This document shows, piece after piece, positions 1-10,073 of a DNA stretch of 15,474 nucleotides. The stretch is from NCBI GenBank assembly GCA_036940085.1, contig JALLBK010001260.1:1-15474 (forward strand), given 5' to 3'. The translations under genes and the position numbers were made by a program. Each line of letters begins with the position of its first letter. Positions within the stretch are counted from its first letter, which is position 1. The notes under the pieces were generated by a model. That model saw only the letters and a program-made list of their open reading frames with translations, searched no databases and was not told the origin of the DNA. The stretch is from Discostella pseudostelligera (lineage: Eukaryota; Bacillariophyta; Thalassiosirophyceae; Thalassiosirales; Thalassiosiraceae).

Positions 1-25
1 ATTGCCATTTGCCATTGAGTTGACC

Positions 26-1294
26 ATGGCCTCATTACGGACCATGGCCACGGAAATCAAGTCTCCGCCCTCGCGCTGTCATAGCACTAATCCTCGGGAG
101 AAGAGACGATCGCCCCAATCCTTCGTCTTCGTCAATTATTCCCATCGTCGTCGCCGTGATCTTCTTTTAGTTGTAGTTCTCGTCGTCCTCCTCCTAAACA
201 TTCTCACGTCCGGTTCCGCATTGTCAACAGCATCATGTTGTGCATCATTTCATTCCAGAAGCATTTCATCGACGCCGTCATCATCGTCGTTGTCGTCCTG
301 GCACCATCAAACACCCCGTCGTTCAAGAGAACATAATTATTTCATTACGGTAACGGCGACCACAACTACACATACGAGGAACACGCGCTTTCTTCTCCAT
401 TCATCAAATAATAACAATAATCTAATCGAGGGCATTGAAGGGGGAAATGAATCGTTATCGTCGGATACTATCGCCACAACAACGATACCAGCATCGTCAA
501 TATCATTGCAATCTACCAGTACTAGCAAGTTTGGCGAGTCGGTACCTTACATTCCACCATCAGCAACAAGTGCATCATCGACAACAACTCTGCCGTCGAA
601 CAACGAAAGTGCCATTGATTCTACCATCACAGCACCCAACAAACTTCTCATCGCCATCACTTCATTCCTACTTGCCATTGGACACTACATCTATCAATTC
701 ACCCATCCCACCACGGCCGTATCCCTACTAACCACCATGGAACAACACTCTGCATCACTCCTCGACATTGGCTACAATGGCAAACCCACCGTGATTGACT
801 TTTGGGCACCGTGGTGTACCAACTGCCGTGTATTCGCACCAACATTATACGCTATTGAAAACGAATATAAAGATCGGATTAACTTTATTGTCGTCAATGG
901 GGATGATGCAAAAAATTATCCATTGATACAATTGTTGGGTGTCGATTCTATTCCACATGTGGCATTGTTGGATAGTGAGGGAGATGTAGAGACGGCATTG
1001 ATTGGTCCGGTATCACGACGGGTATTACGGGCCGATTTGGATGCGTTGTTGCATAAACGACAGCTCCAGGGGCAGGGGATGGATTGTGGTGGACGAGTAG
1101 TCGGTGGTGGTGGCAATGTGGGAGGAGGTGGAGAATTGGAGAGAGTCGCTGTTGCAGAAGTCGCATCCAAGGCAGCAGCAGCATCAACAACAACAACAAG
1201 TACCACCGTAATATGTCATGACGACTTGCCATACAAAATGTATGATGCATTTGGATACAGGCCTGGGGAAAGTCGACGGATACGCTTTCAATGA
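26..1294 (+). CDS. HCF164: Thylakoid thioredoxin-like protein, HCF164/TxlA type
   Basis: Predicted membrane-anchored thioredoxin that would pass reducing power across the thylakoid membrane for cytochrome b6f assembly, as known for HCF164. With the ATG at 26 the protein has 422 residues. Seen: a basic N-terminus, a hydrophobic run at about 46-60 (signal peptide), a Ser/Thr-rich linker, a second hydrophobic segment at about 206-224 (likely thylakoid anchor), then a thioredoxin fold with WCTNC at 263-267 (both cysteines present) and the cis-proline in the DSIPH stretch. The conserved tail ending near SRRIRF resembles the HCF164 tail. Between fold and tail is a Gly-rich, then Ala/Thr-rich, insertion not expected in plants. 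The frame is open to the left window edge, so an upstream start is possible; a second in-frame ATG lies at 44. Both have good context (ACCATGG). Single exon. The family is fairly sure; the plastid location is inferred. Confidence 0.87.
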   Translation: MASLRTMATEIKSPPSRCHSTNPREKRRSPQSFVFVNYSHRRRRDLLLVVVLVVLLLNILTSGSALSTASCCASFHSRSISSTPSSSSLSSWHHQTPRRSREHNYFITVTATTTTHTRNTRFLLHSSNNNNNLIEGIEGGNESLSSDTIATTTIPASSISLQSTSTSKFGESVPYIPPSATSASSTTTLPSNNESAIDSTITAPNKLLIAITSFLLAIGHYIYQFTHPTTAVSLLTTMEQHSASLLDIGYNGKPTVIDFWAPWCTNCRVFAPTLYAIENEYKDRINFIVVNGDDAKNYPLIQLLGVDSIPHVALLDSEGDVETALIGPVSRRVLRADLDALLHKRQLQGQGMDCGGRVVGGGGNVGGGGELERVAVAEVASKAAAASTTTTSTTVICHDDLPYKMYDAFGYRPGESRRIRFQ

Positions 1295-2639
<1,345 letters not shown>

Positions 2640-3207
2640 TGAAGAAGAAGACGAAGTAGAAGGGAGTGGGGGTGATGGCGTGGGCTGTTATTGAAGTGAA
2701 AGGGTGATGCTGAATATTACACAATTATGAAGTGGTTGTTGGTTGATCGGGAGGTGGAAAACTGGGGCACAGTGATGCAGATGCAAAGGTGACAACACAC
2801 ACCTTTGTTTTGGCAGAATTTTGGGGGAGAGAAGGCAGCGGATTGGATTGGTTCAAGAACGAATTTGTGGTCGACTGAACAGATATCCTCGTGAAAGAGT
2901 GGGTATTGAATAATGCACTCATTTTTGTTCCCTCTTCCTACATGAGATGTAAAGTGTAGCTCGACGAATAGACGCGTCGTTACACATCAACTTATTTGAT
3001 ATCGTCTCTGTGTGCAAATCCCTAATTTATGATGTTGACTTCGTTGTATTCATCTACCCGATAACTGAGCAAAGCAAAATAACATCATCACGGTCCCTCG
3101 CATTCCCACCTGTCCATCGGAAAGATAAACTACTCAAACCACATCATTGTTGTACTACCAGCCGACTTTTGATCGTCTCTCGCCACAGCATGCCCTTTCG
3201 ATCCACT
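2640..3207. other. Intergenic between convergent ARL1 and glutaredoxin
   Basis: This holds the 3' flanks of two genes that point at each other. Only short, unconserved frames occur. I see no RNA gene, repeat or further coding exon. Confidence 0.5.
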
Positions 3208-3844
3208 TTATACCATATCCGCCTTTGCCTTCTCAATCATCTCTCCCAGCTCACTGTTTGACATTGTACAACAAAAACGATATGTCGATAAGAACAGAGT
3301 CAGCAATAAATGTATTGGAAAAAGTAAACATAACCTCAACCACCATCATACCACACATCACATGGTTATTTGCAACTTACCCACTCTGATACAACTCAAT
3401 CATAATATCACTCCCCCCAATAAACTCTCCGCAAACATACAATTGTGGAATTGTCGGCCATTGGGAATAAATCTTCACGCCTTGTCGTATGGCCTCATCG
3501 GCCAAAACGTCGACGGTCATGAAATCAATATTGTAGGAGTTCAATATCTGACAGGCAGTGTTGGAGAAGCCACATTGGGGAAAGAGTTTGGCACCTTTCA
3601 TGAAGAGGAGGACAGAGTGGGATTCTACGAGGGTTTGGATTCGTTCGTTGACCGAGTTGGAGGAAAGATCGTCATCATCTTCGGATATGTGCAAAAGAGT
3701 CGATGATGAAAATGCAGCGGGAGCGGCGGGCGTTGCAAATCTCTGAGCCACAGAGGAGTAGGATGTAGCGGGAGCGAATGCAAAAGTGCATGATAGCGTG
3801 GAGAGAAGGCCCACGGCGAGGAGGAGGAAGGCGGAACGGCTCAT
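3208..3844 (-). CDS. Plastid monothiol glutaredoxin (CGFS type), two exons
   Basis: Monothiol glutaredoxin of the GrxS14/Grx5 class, known to bind a [2Fe-2S] cluster with glutathione and hand it to target proteins. Exons 3381-3844 and 3208-3253 give 169 residues. Seen: hydrophobic signal peptide at 5-20, then FAFAPAT at 21-27, a textbook ASAFAP-type motif for import into a secondary plastid; a Ser/Ala-rich transit region; and a glutaredoxin domain from about 65 with LFMKGAK, active site PQCGFS (Cys91), WPTIPQLYV and GEFIGGSDI. Exon 2 supplies the last helix (ELGEMIEKAKADMV); without it the frame ends early at a false TAA made by the donor site. The frame is open 34 codons upstream, but ATG 3844 opens directly onto the signal peptide. 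Organelle call inferred; family very sure. Confidence 0.93.
3254..3380 (-). other. Glutaredoxin intron
   Basis: A 127-nt intron with consensus donor GTAAGT (3380 to 3375) and acceptor AACAG ending at 3254. It interrupts a Gly codon after two bases (GG|T). Splicing joins YQS-G-ELGEMIEKAK, the usual C-terminal helix of CGFS glutaredoxins. Read through, the donor itself creates an in-frame TAA. Confidence 0.9.
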
Positions 3845-4324
3845 GATTGTCGATGGCGGATGCGTCGATTTCGATTGAAATGATGCTTGCTTTTTGCGTT
3901 GCGTTGGTTTTGATGGTGGACGTGGCGGAGAGCATGTTCCCGCCAAAAATATGAGTCAATCGAGTCGAGTCGTCGGGAACGATCTGGAACGATCCACCAC
4001 TTTCCCGCCAAACATCATCCCGCCAATTCAATGCCTCCTCGTGGAAGAGCATGTAGAGTCGAGTCGTCAGAATCATTGCTTGAGATCGAGAATTGAAACG
4101 AAGAGAGTGCAATCCGATGAATACAATACCAAAAAAAAGAATACAAGCATATTTATTCTACAACGACTTTGATGGCGGATCATGCAAATTGATTGTCTCG
4201 TTATTCTATTCCTTCCCTCGTTGCCGGAGAGAGATCATCTCTGAGAGTTGGCAGTGGGGCTTGAGCCGCAGAAGGAGATGCCAATGAATGCAATCTGAGC
4301 AGTCTACTCAACAACTCATGGAAA
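3845..4324. other. Intergenic: glutaredoxin promoter and CCT6 3' flank
   Basis: No supported gene. The left half is the upstream region of the glutaredoxin and carries three CCCGCCAA motifs in one orientation. The right half is the 3' flank of CCT6 and shows nothing notable apart from an A-rich run near 4130. Confidence 0.5.
3937..4029 (+). promoter_or_regulatory. Cluster of three E2F-like CCCGCCAA motifs
   Basis: TTCCCGCCAAAAAT (3937-3950), TTTCCCGCCAAA (4001-4012) and TCCCGCCAATTC (4018-4029) all lie on the same strand, 93 to 185 bp upstream of the glutaredoxin ATG. The second is a near-perfect E2F consensus. Function is inferred. Confidence 0.45.
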
Positions 4325-6258
4325 TCATTCCTCTCCTCCCGGAGGAGCTCTTCCCATCTGCTTTCCCGCCCTCATCACCTCATCCACAAGCAAAAGCTGC
4401 GTCGCCAATACCGTCGACAGGTGTAAACACTGTCTCTTCACACGAACATTGTCCCAAACTCCCTCATCACTCGGAATCATGGGCTCACCACTCGTCAAAT
4501 CCAACCCCACCGCCAAGGATCCACCACCATCCAACCGTGCATCCATCAGCTTCAAAATAGAATCTTGTACATCCAATCCAGAGTTCTCGGCAAGTGTCTT
4601 GGGAATGATGAGCAATGCCTCCGCATAGGCCTCAACACCTAACTTCGCCCGTCCGCGGGTATTCTTTGCCACGGTCTCACGTAGATGCATCGACGCGGCC
4701 AACTCAAATGCTCCCGCCCCGGGCACAACGGCCCGATCTTCAATGGCATTCTTCGCCGCGCGCAGTCCATCACGAACTGCATCTTTGATTTGATCCAATG
4801 TGTGTGCATTCGGACCACGAAGTAGTAACGTACAACTCTTGGCATGACGACATCCCTCCACAAATGTGAATTTGTCATCTCCCAATGATACCTCACTAAC
4901 CTTATCCGCCCATCCCAATTGCGAGGCATCCATATCCTCCACACTGTGGATGGGCGATCCACCACATGCCAATGTCAGCCGTTCCATATTCCGACGCTTT
5001 GCGCGACGCAAACACAGTATCCCCTCCTTGGCAAATATATCCAACGACAGTGGATCAATGCCCTTTTGATTAATCATAACAAAACTCTCACCATCCTTAC
5101 AGACGGAGCGTTTAAAGTCCACCACTTGACGACAACGTTCATCGAGCCACTTTCGTTCACTCTCCACCAACTTCTCCCGTTCCTCGGCAGACGAGTAGAA
5201 AAATCCCGATTGGACTTCCGTCTTTTCATATTCAAATGTGACATTGCATGTCATGATATGACAATTCTTCAATACTGTCGGCATATCGGGATGTCGTCCA
5301 CCGTGATCTAACACAAGACCATCGACGAAGCGAGAGTCGGAGCCAAGATCACGTTGCATGGTCATGATTTCGATCATGTTCAGATCGACGGGTGGACGAG
5401 GAGCATTCACGTCATCGTTATCGTCAGTGGTATCGGGAAGGATGCACAAGATGGAATCCACCACTGCATCCGAAATCTTTTCCGCCAAGTCATGTTCCAA
5501 TTTGGTCTTGAGGGAGGTGGATGCAATGCAACGAATCAATTCCCTATCTACTACATTTCCACTCGTAGACGTAGGAACCTTGAATGTATCAAGGAAGGCC
5601 ACGGTAGCATCTCGTGCAATATCAAATCCATCGGCAATGGCACGGGGGTGCAATCCCTCGGTGGTGTGACGATGGGCCTGTTTGAGAAGTTCACCGCAGA
5701 GGAGGACGGTGGAGGTGGTTCCGTCTCCGGTGATTTCATCCTAGAAAATAAAGCAAAAGTGGTAGCAAATGAATTGTGGTTGGAGGATTCAAATAGAGAG
5801 ATAATGGAGGGGGAAAGAGAGAATTGTCAGTTCGTAATAATGAATAAATTTTGAAAAAAGAAATAGACGGAATCGATTCAACACTGAAACCCCCCAACAA
5901 CAATCAAATTATTTGTAGTGCACAGACGAATTCTAACACTCTCCCATTTTAACAAAGACTTCAATGAATCAGCAAAACAGCCTCTCTAACTTCTCCAACT
6001 TACCTGTGCCGTAGCCGTCCGTGCAATCAAACTAGCCGTAGGATGCTGTATTTGCATTTCATGCAACAAGACATTCCCATCCTTGGTTAATTTAATTTGA
6101 CCCGCACCACCGACAAGCATTTTCAATGTGCCTTTGGGACCTAAATTGGATTTTAGGACATTTTGTAGACCAGTTGCGGCGGCAATGTTGACGGCAAGTG
6201 CCAGGTCTTTGGAGACCACTTCGGCATTGGCGGAGAGTTCTTGGAGGCGGGAGGACAT
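4325..6258 (-). CDS. CCT6: T-complex protein 1 subunit zeta (CCT6), two exons
   Basis: One of eight subunits of the cytosolic chaperonin CCT/TRiC, which folds actin and tubulin with ATP. Exons 6004-6258 (85 codons) and 4325-5740 (471 codons plus stop) give 556 residues, slightly more than the usual 530. Seen: apical and equatorial landmarks in order, [17 protein letters not shown] (about 37-53), [22 protein letters not shown] at 90-94 (nucleotide binding and hydrolysis loop), [24 protein letters not shown], the zeta-type stretch [54 protein letters not shown] and [13 protein letters not shown]. The start at 6258 gives [17 protein letters not shown], in register with the family. The intron falls just before DEITGDGTT. 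Divergent from the LSM12-like gene. Identity is very sure. Confidence 0.96.
5741..6003 (-). other. CCT6 intron
   Basis: A 263-nt phase-0 intron with donor GTAAGT (6003 to 5998, after CAG) and acceptor TTTTCTAG ending at 5741. The junction joins TATAQ to DEITGDGTT, exactly as in CCT6 proteins. A-rich on the given strand; I see no embedded RNA. Confidence 0.94.
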
Positions 6259-6801
6259 TGTTTTGAAGTTGAATTATGATGGCGCGGCGTGAGAGAAAAT
6301 GAAAGAAATGGAATCAAAACGAGAGAGGATGAAGGAGAGTTGGGTGGTGATGATGATGGGGTGGAGGAATGAAGTTGGCGCTGGTGATGGTGTGGTGGAA
6401 TAGTGAAAAGCCGCCGCGTACGATAGGGGGGCGAGAATCGATCAGCGTCGGCGTCGATTTTTTGATATTGGTTTTGGTTTTGGATTTGGGTTGTTTTGTG
6501 CGGTGGGAGGAGGTGGCCAATGCTGCCAAAATTTCCACGAAGGAACTCCTATTTTCTACGTTGCACGTCCGTCCGTCATCAGACCGCAAAGTACAGCCGC
6601 CTCTGCACAGCCCCAACTAACACCCAACACGCGCCACAGCCACGGCTGCCGCTGCTCCTTCTACACCTCCTCCCTACTCAACCCAGAGGCGCCAACTCCC
6701 AGTAGCGTTGGCATTTATTGGCTGCCTGGTCTTGAATTTCTCTACGGCCGATTCATCAAGCAGCAGCAGCAGCAGCCAAGCGCCACAGTCTGTCGCCACA
6801 C
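6259..6801. other. Divergent promoter region, CCT6 and LSM12-like
   Basis: 543 bp between two divergent starts. No supported gene; the open frames here are short and low-complexity. It contains a CCAAT-like GGCCAATGC near 6515-6523 and a run of five CAG units at about 6761-6775, just before the LSM12-like start. Unlike the other promoters here it lacks a TTCCCGCC motif. Confidence 0.5.
6761..6776 (+). repeat. CAG microsatellite
   Basis: Five CAG units lie in the presumed 5' leader of the LSM12-like gene, ending about 25 bp before its ATG. Confidence 0.8.
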
Positions 6802-7916
6802 ATGGCCACGATGATGGTCGGCAATGGAGGCGCACCGTCGTCGTCTGCCAATCGACGTAGCCTATCAACCATCTATCCCGTCAACTCCCTAATGGAACTA
6901 ACCCTCTCCGATAATTCCAACACTATCCTACGTGGATTAATTTATTGCACCGACGATATTTCCAATACGATTGTACTCAAAAAGTCATTGGTTCACACTA
7001 CATTATCATCGGAGATTACATTGGTCAATGCCTCGAATGTGGTGACACACAAAATTATTTTTGATTACAATACTAATAATGCAAAGACGTCTTTGGGAAA
7101 GGGAAAGATGAATAGTGCAGGGGGAAAGAATGATACAATCAATAATGATGGTACCGCCACCAATAACAATACCGGGGGAGACGATGCTGCTGCAACTACC
7201 GCCACAGATGCCACCAACGATACTGATGGCGCCAACAATAACAATACCACAATCTTCACGGAAGAAGAAGCACGTGCCATGGCAGGAGTACACCATTTGG
7301 ATGAATTAAAATTGCCATTGCCTAATGTGAGTGTCAAAATTTTGGAAGAACGGGAACGGCGGGCATTGCGGCTGGCGGAGGAGAGTTTGAGTCATATAAA
7401 TCAGGGGGTGAGTAGCAGTGTTCCATTTCCATCTGTGTGTGTATCTTTGTTTCATGTGCCGTAGGGGGTGGTTTTTGCCACCTACCCTGCCTTTTCACTT
7501 GCTTGGCATTGTGTTACTTTGCTTTTTCAACCGTCGGAGTTGTGAAATTTAATGTAACTCACGAGATAGAGGCGCACTCACACTCCCATGCATCTATTTC
7601 TTCCATCCAAAAAACAACAACACAGGCATCACCCACGGGACAAAAAATATTCGACAAGCTACTAAAGGCATGCAATGAGGTAGTATGGAAGGGTGAATCG
7701 ATAGTGGTATTGAAAGAGATACGTGTCGATCCTCCGTATACTGCGGAGAATTGTGTGTTGATTCGGGGAGGTGGAGGAGGAGGAGGAGGGAGTGGTGGTG
7801 GGAATGGTGGAAGTGGCTCTGCAGCAGGAGCAGGAGGTGGGAGTGGTGGATTGGACGAACATAGCCTTGAACGCGTCAAAAAGATCGTGTTGGCTGCCAG
7901 TTCGACGGCGATGTGA
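6802..7916 (+). CDS. LSM12: LSM12-like protein (LSM plus anticodon-binding-like domain)
   Basis: LSM12 proteins join a divergent Sm fold to an AD domain and act in mRNA-linked complexes with ataxin-2. Exons 6802-7407 and 7626-7916 give 298 residues (human about 195). Seen: an N-terminal Lsm-like beta stretch (about 26-90: LMELTLSDN, ILRGLIYCTDD, SNTIVLKKS); an Asn/Thr/Asp-rich spacer (about 103-150); and an AD domain from about 166, with KILEERERRALRLAEES, GASPTGQKIFDKLLKAC, VVWKGESIVVLKEIRVDPPYTAENC and SLERVKKIV. The order and spacing of WKGESIVVLKEIRVDPPY then ENC match LSM12. A Gly/Ser-rich loop (250-277) is inserted between ENC and the last helix, where animals have only a few residues. 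Start: ATG at 6802, with further Met codons at 6811 and 6814. Convergent with LSM7. Family fairly sure; cellular role inferred. Confidence 0.87.
7408..7625 (+). other. LSM12-like intron
   Basis: A 218-nt phase-0 intron with donor GTGAGT after GGG (7405-7407) and acceptor AACACAG ending at 7625. Splicing joins INQG to ASPTGQKIFDK, matching the LSM12 pattern of a small residue followed by S-x-x-G-Q. The downstream frame stays open through the intron's 3' part, so an unspliced reading looks like a separate 159-codon frame. Confidence 0.88.
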
Positions 7917-8368
7917 GGAAGATAGAAAGAGAGTGAGAGTGAATGAGGTGGAAGAGGTGGTCCCTTTATGTCCGTAACCATTGTGGAGTCAAACACAGAT
8001 CGACGATGACGACAACGACAACGTCTATTTTCCATATTTATTCTTAAAAGTCTAATAACCATTAAGGAAACACACATCCCGCACAATCGTCGACGAAATG
8101 GTACACCCGTTGGGGGTATCGTAGAGGGTACCATACAGACTACCGAGGTACTACAGCAATTGCATCGGTTCATCTCTACACTATCCTTAGAAAAAGCCGT
8201 TGGAGAAGTAAGGGTGATCAATGAGTGCAATGGTTTTCGTCGGTGGCCAATTAATCATTAAATATGAAGAAATGTATATCAGTAGCAAACTTTCCCCGCT
8301 ACATCTGAATGTAACATCATTCAATTCCATCCGCAATGTCACTCCCTCTACGTCACTTAATCACTTCT
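7917..8368. other. Intergenic between convergent LSM12-like and LSM7
   Basis: 3' flanks of two converging genes. A plus-strand frame without ATG (about 8021-8275) gives peptide-like sequence (NGTPVGGIVEGTI and onward), but it has no start, no clear splice sites and no family I recognise. No other feature seen. Confidence 0.4.
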
Positions 8369-9214
8369 TCACTCTCTTACCGCCTCTGCCTCCTCTTCTT
8401 CCTCCTCCTCCTCTTCTGCCCCACCCAAAAATGGATTAGCAATCTCCTCAAGTCCATCCTCTGGCGAGACTAAACTGACCTGTGTTCCTCGAATGACAAC
8501 TAATCCCAGATGCCGTGTTTTACCGGTAACTTGTTCTGGATCCTCTGGATCTATAATCACACAGCACCAACATCAGCATCACCATCGCCGCCACAAAGCC
8601 ACCCCCAATGGATTTATTCGGTAGTTGAACGATCATAACGCGACGTAGTTGGAGATAAATATATCCATAAAACAATAAGGGTCATGTAATGTGAGTGGCA
8701 ATTGGCGACGAGGAGAGTCTACCCAGTGCATGAAACAAAAGTGGGGGAAAACAATACACATCAAACGAAATATCATGCACATCAACAAATAATTACGAAC
8801 CTCGTAAGAATTCATCACAATCATCCAAAACTAAATTCACAAGCTCATCATATCCGCGCAATGCACCACGTAATTCTCGTCCTCCTAAACATTTCACCCG
8901 TACTGTGGAATCTATGAGCTGTGCGATGAATTAAATATAAGATAGTCCCGATATATAAATGAGAGAGATGAGTAAAATAATGGATGTGAATAAATAATAC
9001 AATACATGAGGCCATATCCTGAAGTGTCACTTCATGGCGATCGACAGTTGACGTCGACGAAAGAACTCACCTTGGCCAACTCCAAAATAGATTCATTCTT
9101 ACTACTGCCACCGGCGCCTCCTCCTCCGCGACCACGTCCACCACTACTTCTGCCGCCGCCACCACCGCCACCGCTGGCGGGGCGACTACTATCTCCTCTT
9201 CCGCTGGAACTCAT
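8369..9214 (-). CDS. LSM7: U6 snRNA-associated Sm-like protein LSM7, three exons
   Basis: Subunit of the heptameric LSM2-8 ring on U6 snRNA and of the cytosolic LSM1-7 decapping ring. Exons 9071-9214, 8801-8918 and 8369-8550 give 147 residues (usual about 100). Seen: an N-terminal Gly/Ser/Arg-rich extension (about 5-38); KNESILELAK, the LSM7 lead-in helix; Sm1 at about 49-82 (STVRVKCLGGRELRGALRGY, then ELVNLVLDD); the linker DPEDPEQVTGKTRHLG; Sm2 LVVIRGTQVSLV with the RNA-contacting IRG; the ending PEDGLEEIANPF typical of LSM7; and an acidic tail with nine consecutive Glu. Exon 2 lies in no long frame and was found by splice sites. The start codon sits in a 75-bp duplication beside an N, so a second ATG (9290) exists in the other copy. 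Identity very sure; the exact N-terminus is not. Confidence 0.92.
8551..8800 (-). other. LSM7 intron 2
   Basis: A 250-nt intron with donor GTTCGT (8800 downward) and acceptor ATTATAG ending at 8551. It splits the Asp codon (G|AT). The junction joins DEFLR-D-PEDPEQVTG, the LSM7 loop between Sm1 and Sm2. The donor is weaker than the others in this window. Confidence 0.88.
8919..9070 (-). other. LSM7 intron 1
   Basis: A 152-nt phase-0 intron with donor GTGAGT (9070 downward, after AAG) and acceptor GCACAG ending at 8919. It joins ESILELAK to LIDSTVRVK, without gap against LSM7 (SILDLSK-YIDKTIRVK in animals). Confidence 0.9.
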
Positions 9215-9302
9215 GATCGAATATTGNGCCGCCGCCACCACCGCCACCGCTGGCGGGGCGACTACTATCTCCTCTTCCGCTGAAACTCATGATCGAATAT
9301 TG
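9152..9302. repeat. 75-bp direct duplication flanking a single N
   Basis: 9152-9226 and 9228-9302 are identical except for one base (GGAAC at 9206-9210 against GAAAC at 9282-9286), with only N (9227) between. The unit covers the LSM7 start codon and part of its Gly-rich leader. The pattern fits two contig ends, or two alleles, placed side by side with a one-base gap mark. Confidence 0.9.
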
Positions 9303-9719
9303 AATGTTATGTTGCACCCGCACGCTGCACGCTGGCCGCCTAGATATCTAGCTGTATGGAGCTGTTACGGAGCCGTCATTTCCCGCCATTTTCAAGGGTG
9401 TATCTTGTCTGTCCGCACCCTTGCTGACCACTGACATGACCTCTCCACTGACCACACGACGTTCCCGCCATTATTTTGGCGCGCTTTCATGTCTGTCCGT
9501 CTCCTTTCCTTGGAACCACACAACCTCCATACCATCATCAAACTGCCTCCATCTCCATCGACAATCGACACCTACATACTTATGATGGCGACGGCGGCAG
9601 AATTTTATTGGCAATTAATGATTAATGGTCCACAGCTCGATCGACGATGTGTGTGATAGATGGAAAGATGGGTCGTTGAGGCTCGTCGTTGACTTACTAC
9701 TTGAATTTTACCAGCACCA
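9303..9719. other. Divergent promoter region, LSM7 and small Cys protein
   Basis: 417 bp between divergent starts, with no supported gene. It contains two TTCCCGCCATT motifs; the second runs into TTTTGGCGCGC, a second E2F-like core. Confidence 0.5.
9379..9484 (+). promoter_or_regulatory. Pair of E2F-like TTCCCGCCATT motifs
   Basis: TTTCCCGCCATTTT (9379-9392) and TTCCCGCCATTATTTTGGCGCGC (9462-9484) lie in the region shared by LSM7 and the small Cys protein gene. Both share the extended TTCCCGCCATT core; the second contains an added TTTGGCGC core. Confidence 0.45.
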
Positions 9720-10073
9720 ATGTGGCCCTTTTCTACAATCCGCACCCCAGCAGCATCAGATGCCGATGACCAACGCACTACCGCCACCTCCACCACAATA
9801 ATCTCCCCCGACTCCTCCTCAGCCACGGATGTAAACGAGGAGTCCAATATCTGCCAATTGAAATGTCCAATGGAACAAAAGGCACTTGTTTCCTGCGTCG
9901 ATTCTATCCGTGCCGCGCGTGCTAGTATTGAATCGAGTAGTGATGACAGTAGTGGTGGAGAAGGCAAGTCGGCGGCGGCGGCGGGGGATGCCACTACCAC
10001 CCCACCATGCTTGTTGCCGGCCGTGGAGGCATGGACCAAGTGTTGTGCCGAGGCGAATAATCAGGTATCATGA
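9720..10073 (+). CDS. Small CX9C/CX10C cysteine protein, possibly mitochondrial
   Basis: A 117-residue protein I cannot assign to a named family. Seen: an N-terminal MWPF, a Ser/Thr/Asp-rich stretch to about 43, then two short helices with spaced cysteines: C49 to C59 (CX9C, in CPMEQKALVSCVDSIRAARA) and C97 to C108 (CX10C, in CLLPAVEAWTKCCAEAN), with a further Cys at 45 and 109. The helices are separated by a low-complexity Ser/Gly/Ala linker. CX9C and CX10C pairs forming a helical hairpin are typical of intermembrane-space CHCH proteins such as COX6B and COA6, so import through the Mia40 route is a reasonable guess. The frame ends at QVS-stop, but CAGGTATCA there could be a splice donor, with a good acceptor at 10596-10597; splicing would add about 24 codons. 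Start: the only early ATG. Coding likely; function open. Confidence 0.6.
   Translation: MWPFSTIRTPAASDADDQRTTATSTTIISPDSSSATDVNEESNICQLKCPMEQKALVSCVDSIRAARASIESSSDDSSGGEGKSAAAAGDATTTPPCLLPAVEAWTKCCAEANNQVS

Noticed and set aside
4362..4370. TTTCCCGCC as a regulatory site
   Set aside because: It lies inside the CCT6 coding sequence near its 3' end and is explained by codons there.
4288..5854. Long plus-strand frames opposite CCT6
   Set aside because: Antisense shadows of a strongly conserved coding exon; no conserved features of their own.
7559..8230. 223-codon minus-strand frame
   Set aside because: Its second half is the antisense of LSM12 exon 2 and its composition (Pro and Ser runs) is the mirror of the Gly-rich coding run.
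8021..8275. Open plus-strand frame reading NGTPVGGIVEGTI and onward
   Set aside because: No ATG, no convincing splice sites joining it to LSM12, no recognised family; it lies between two converging 3' ends. It remains a weak candidate only.
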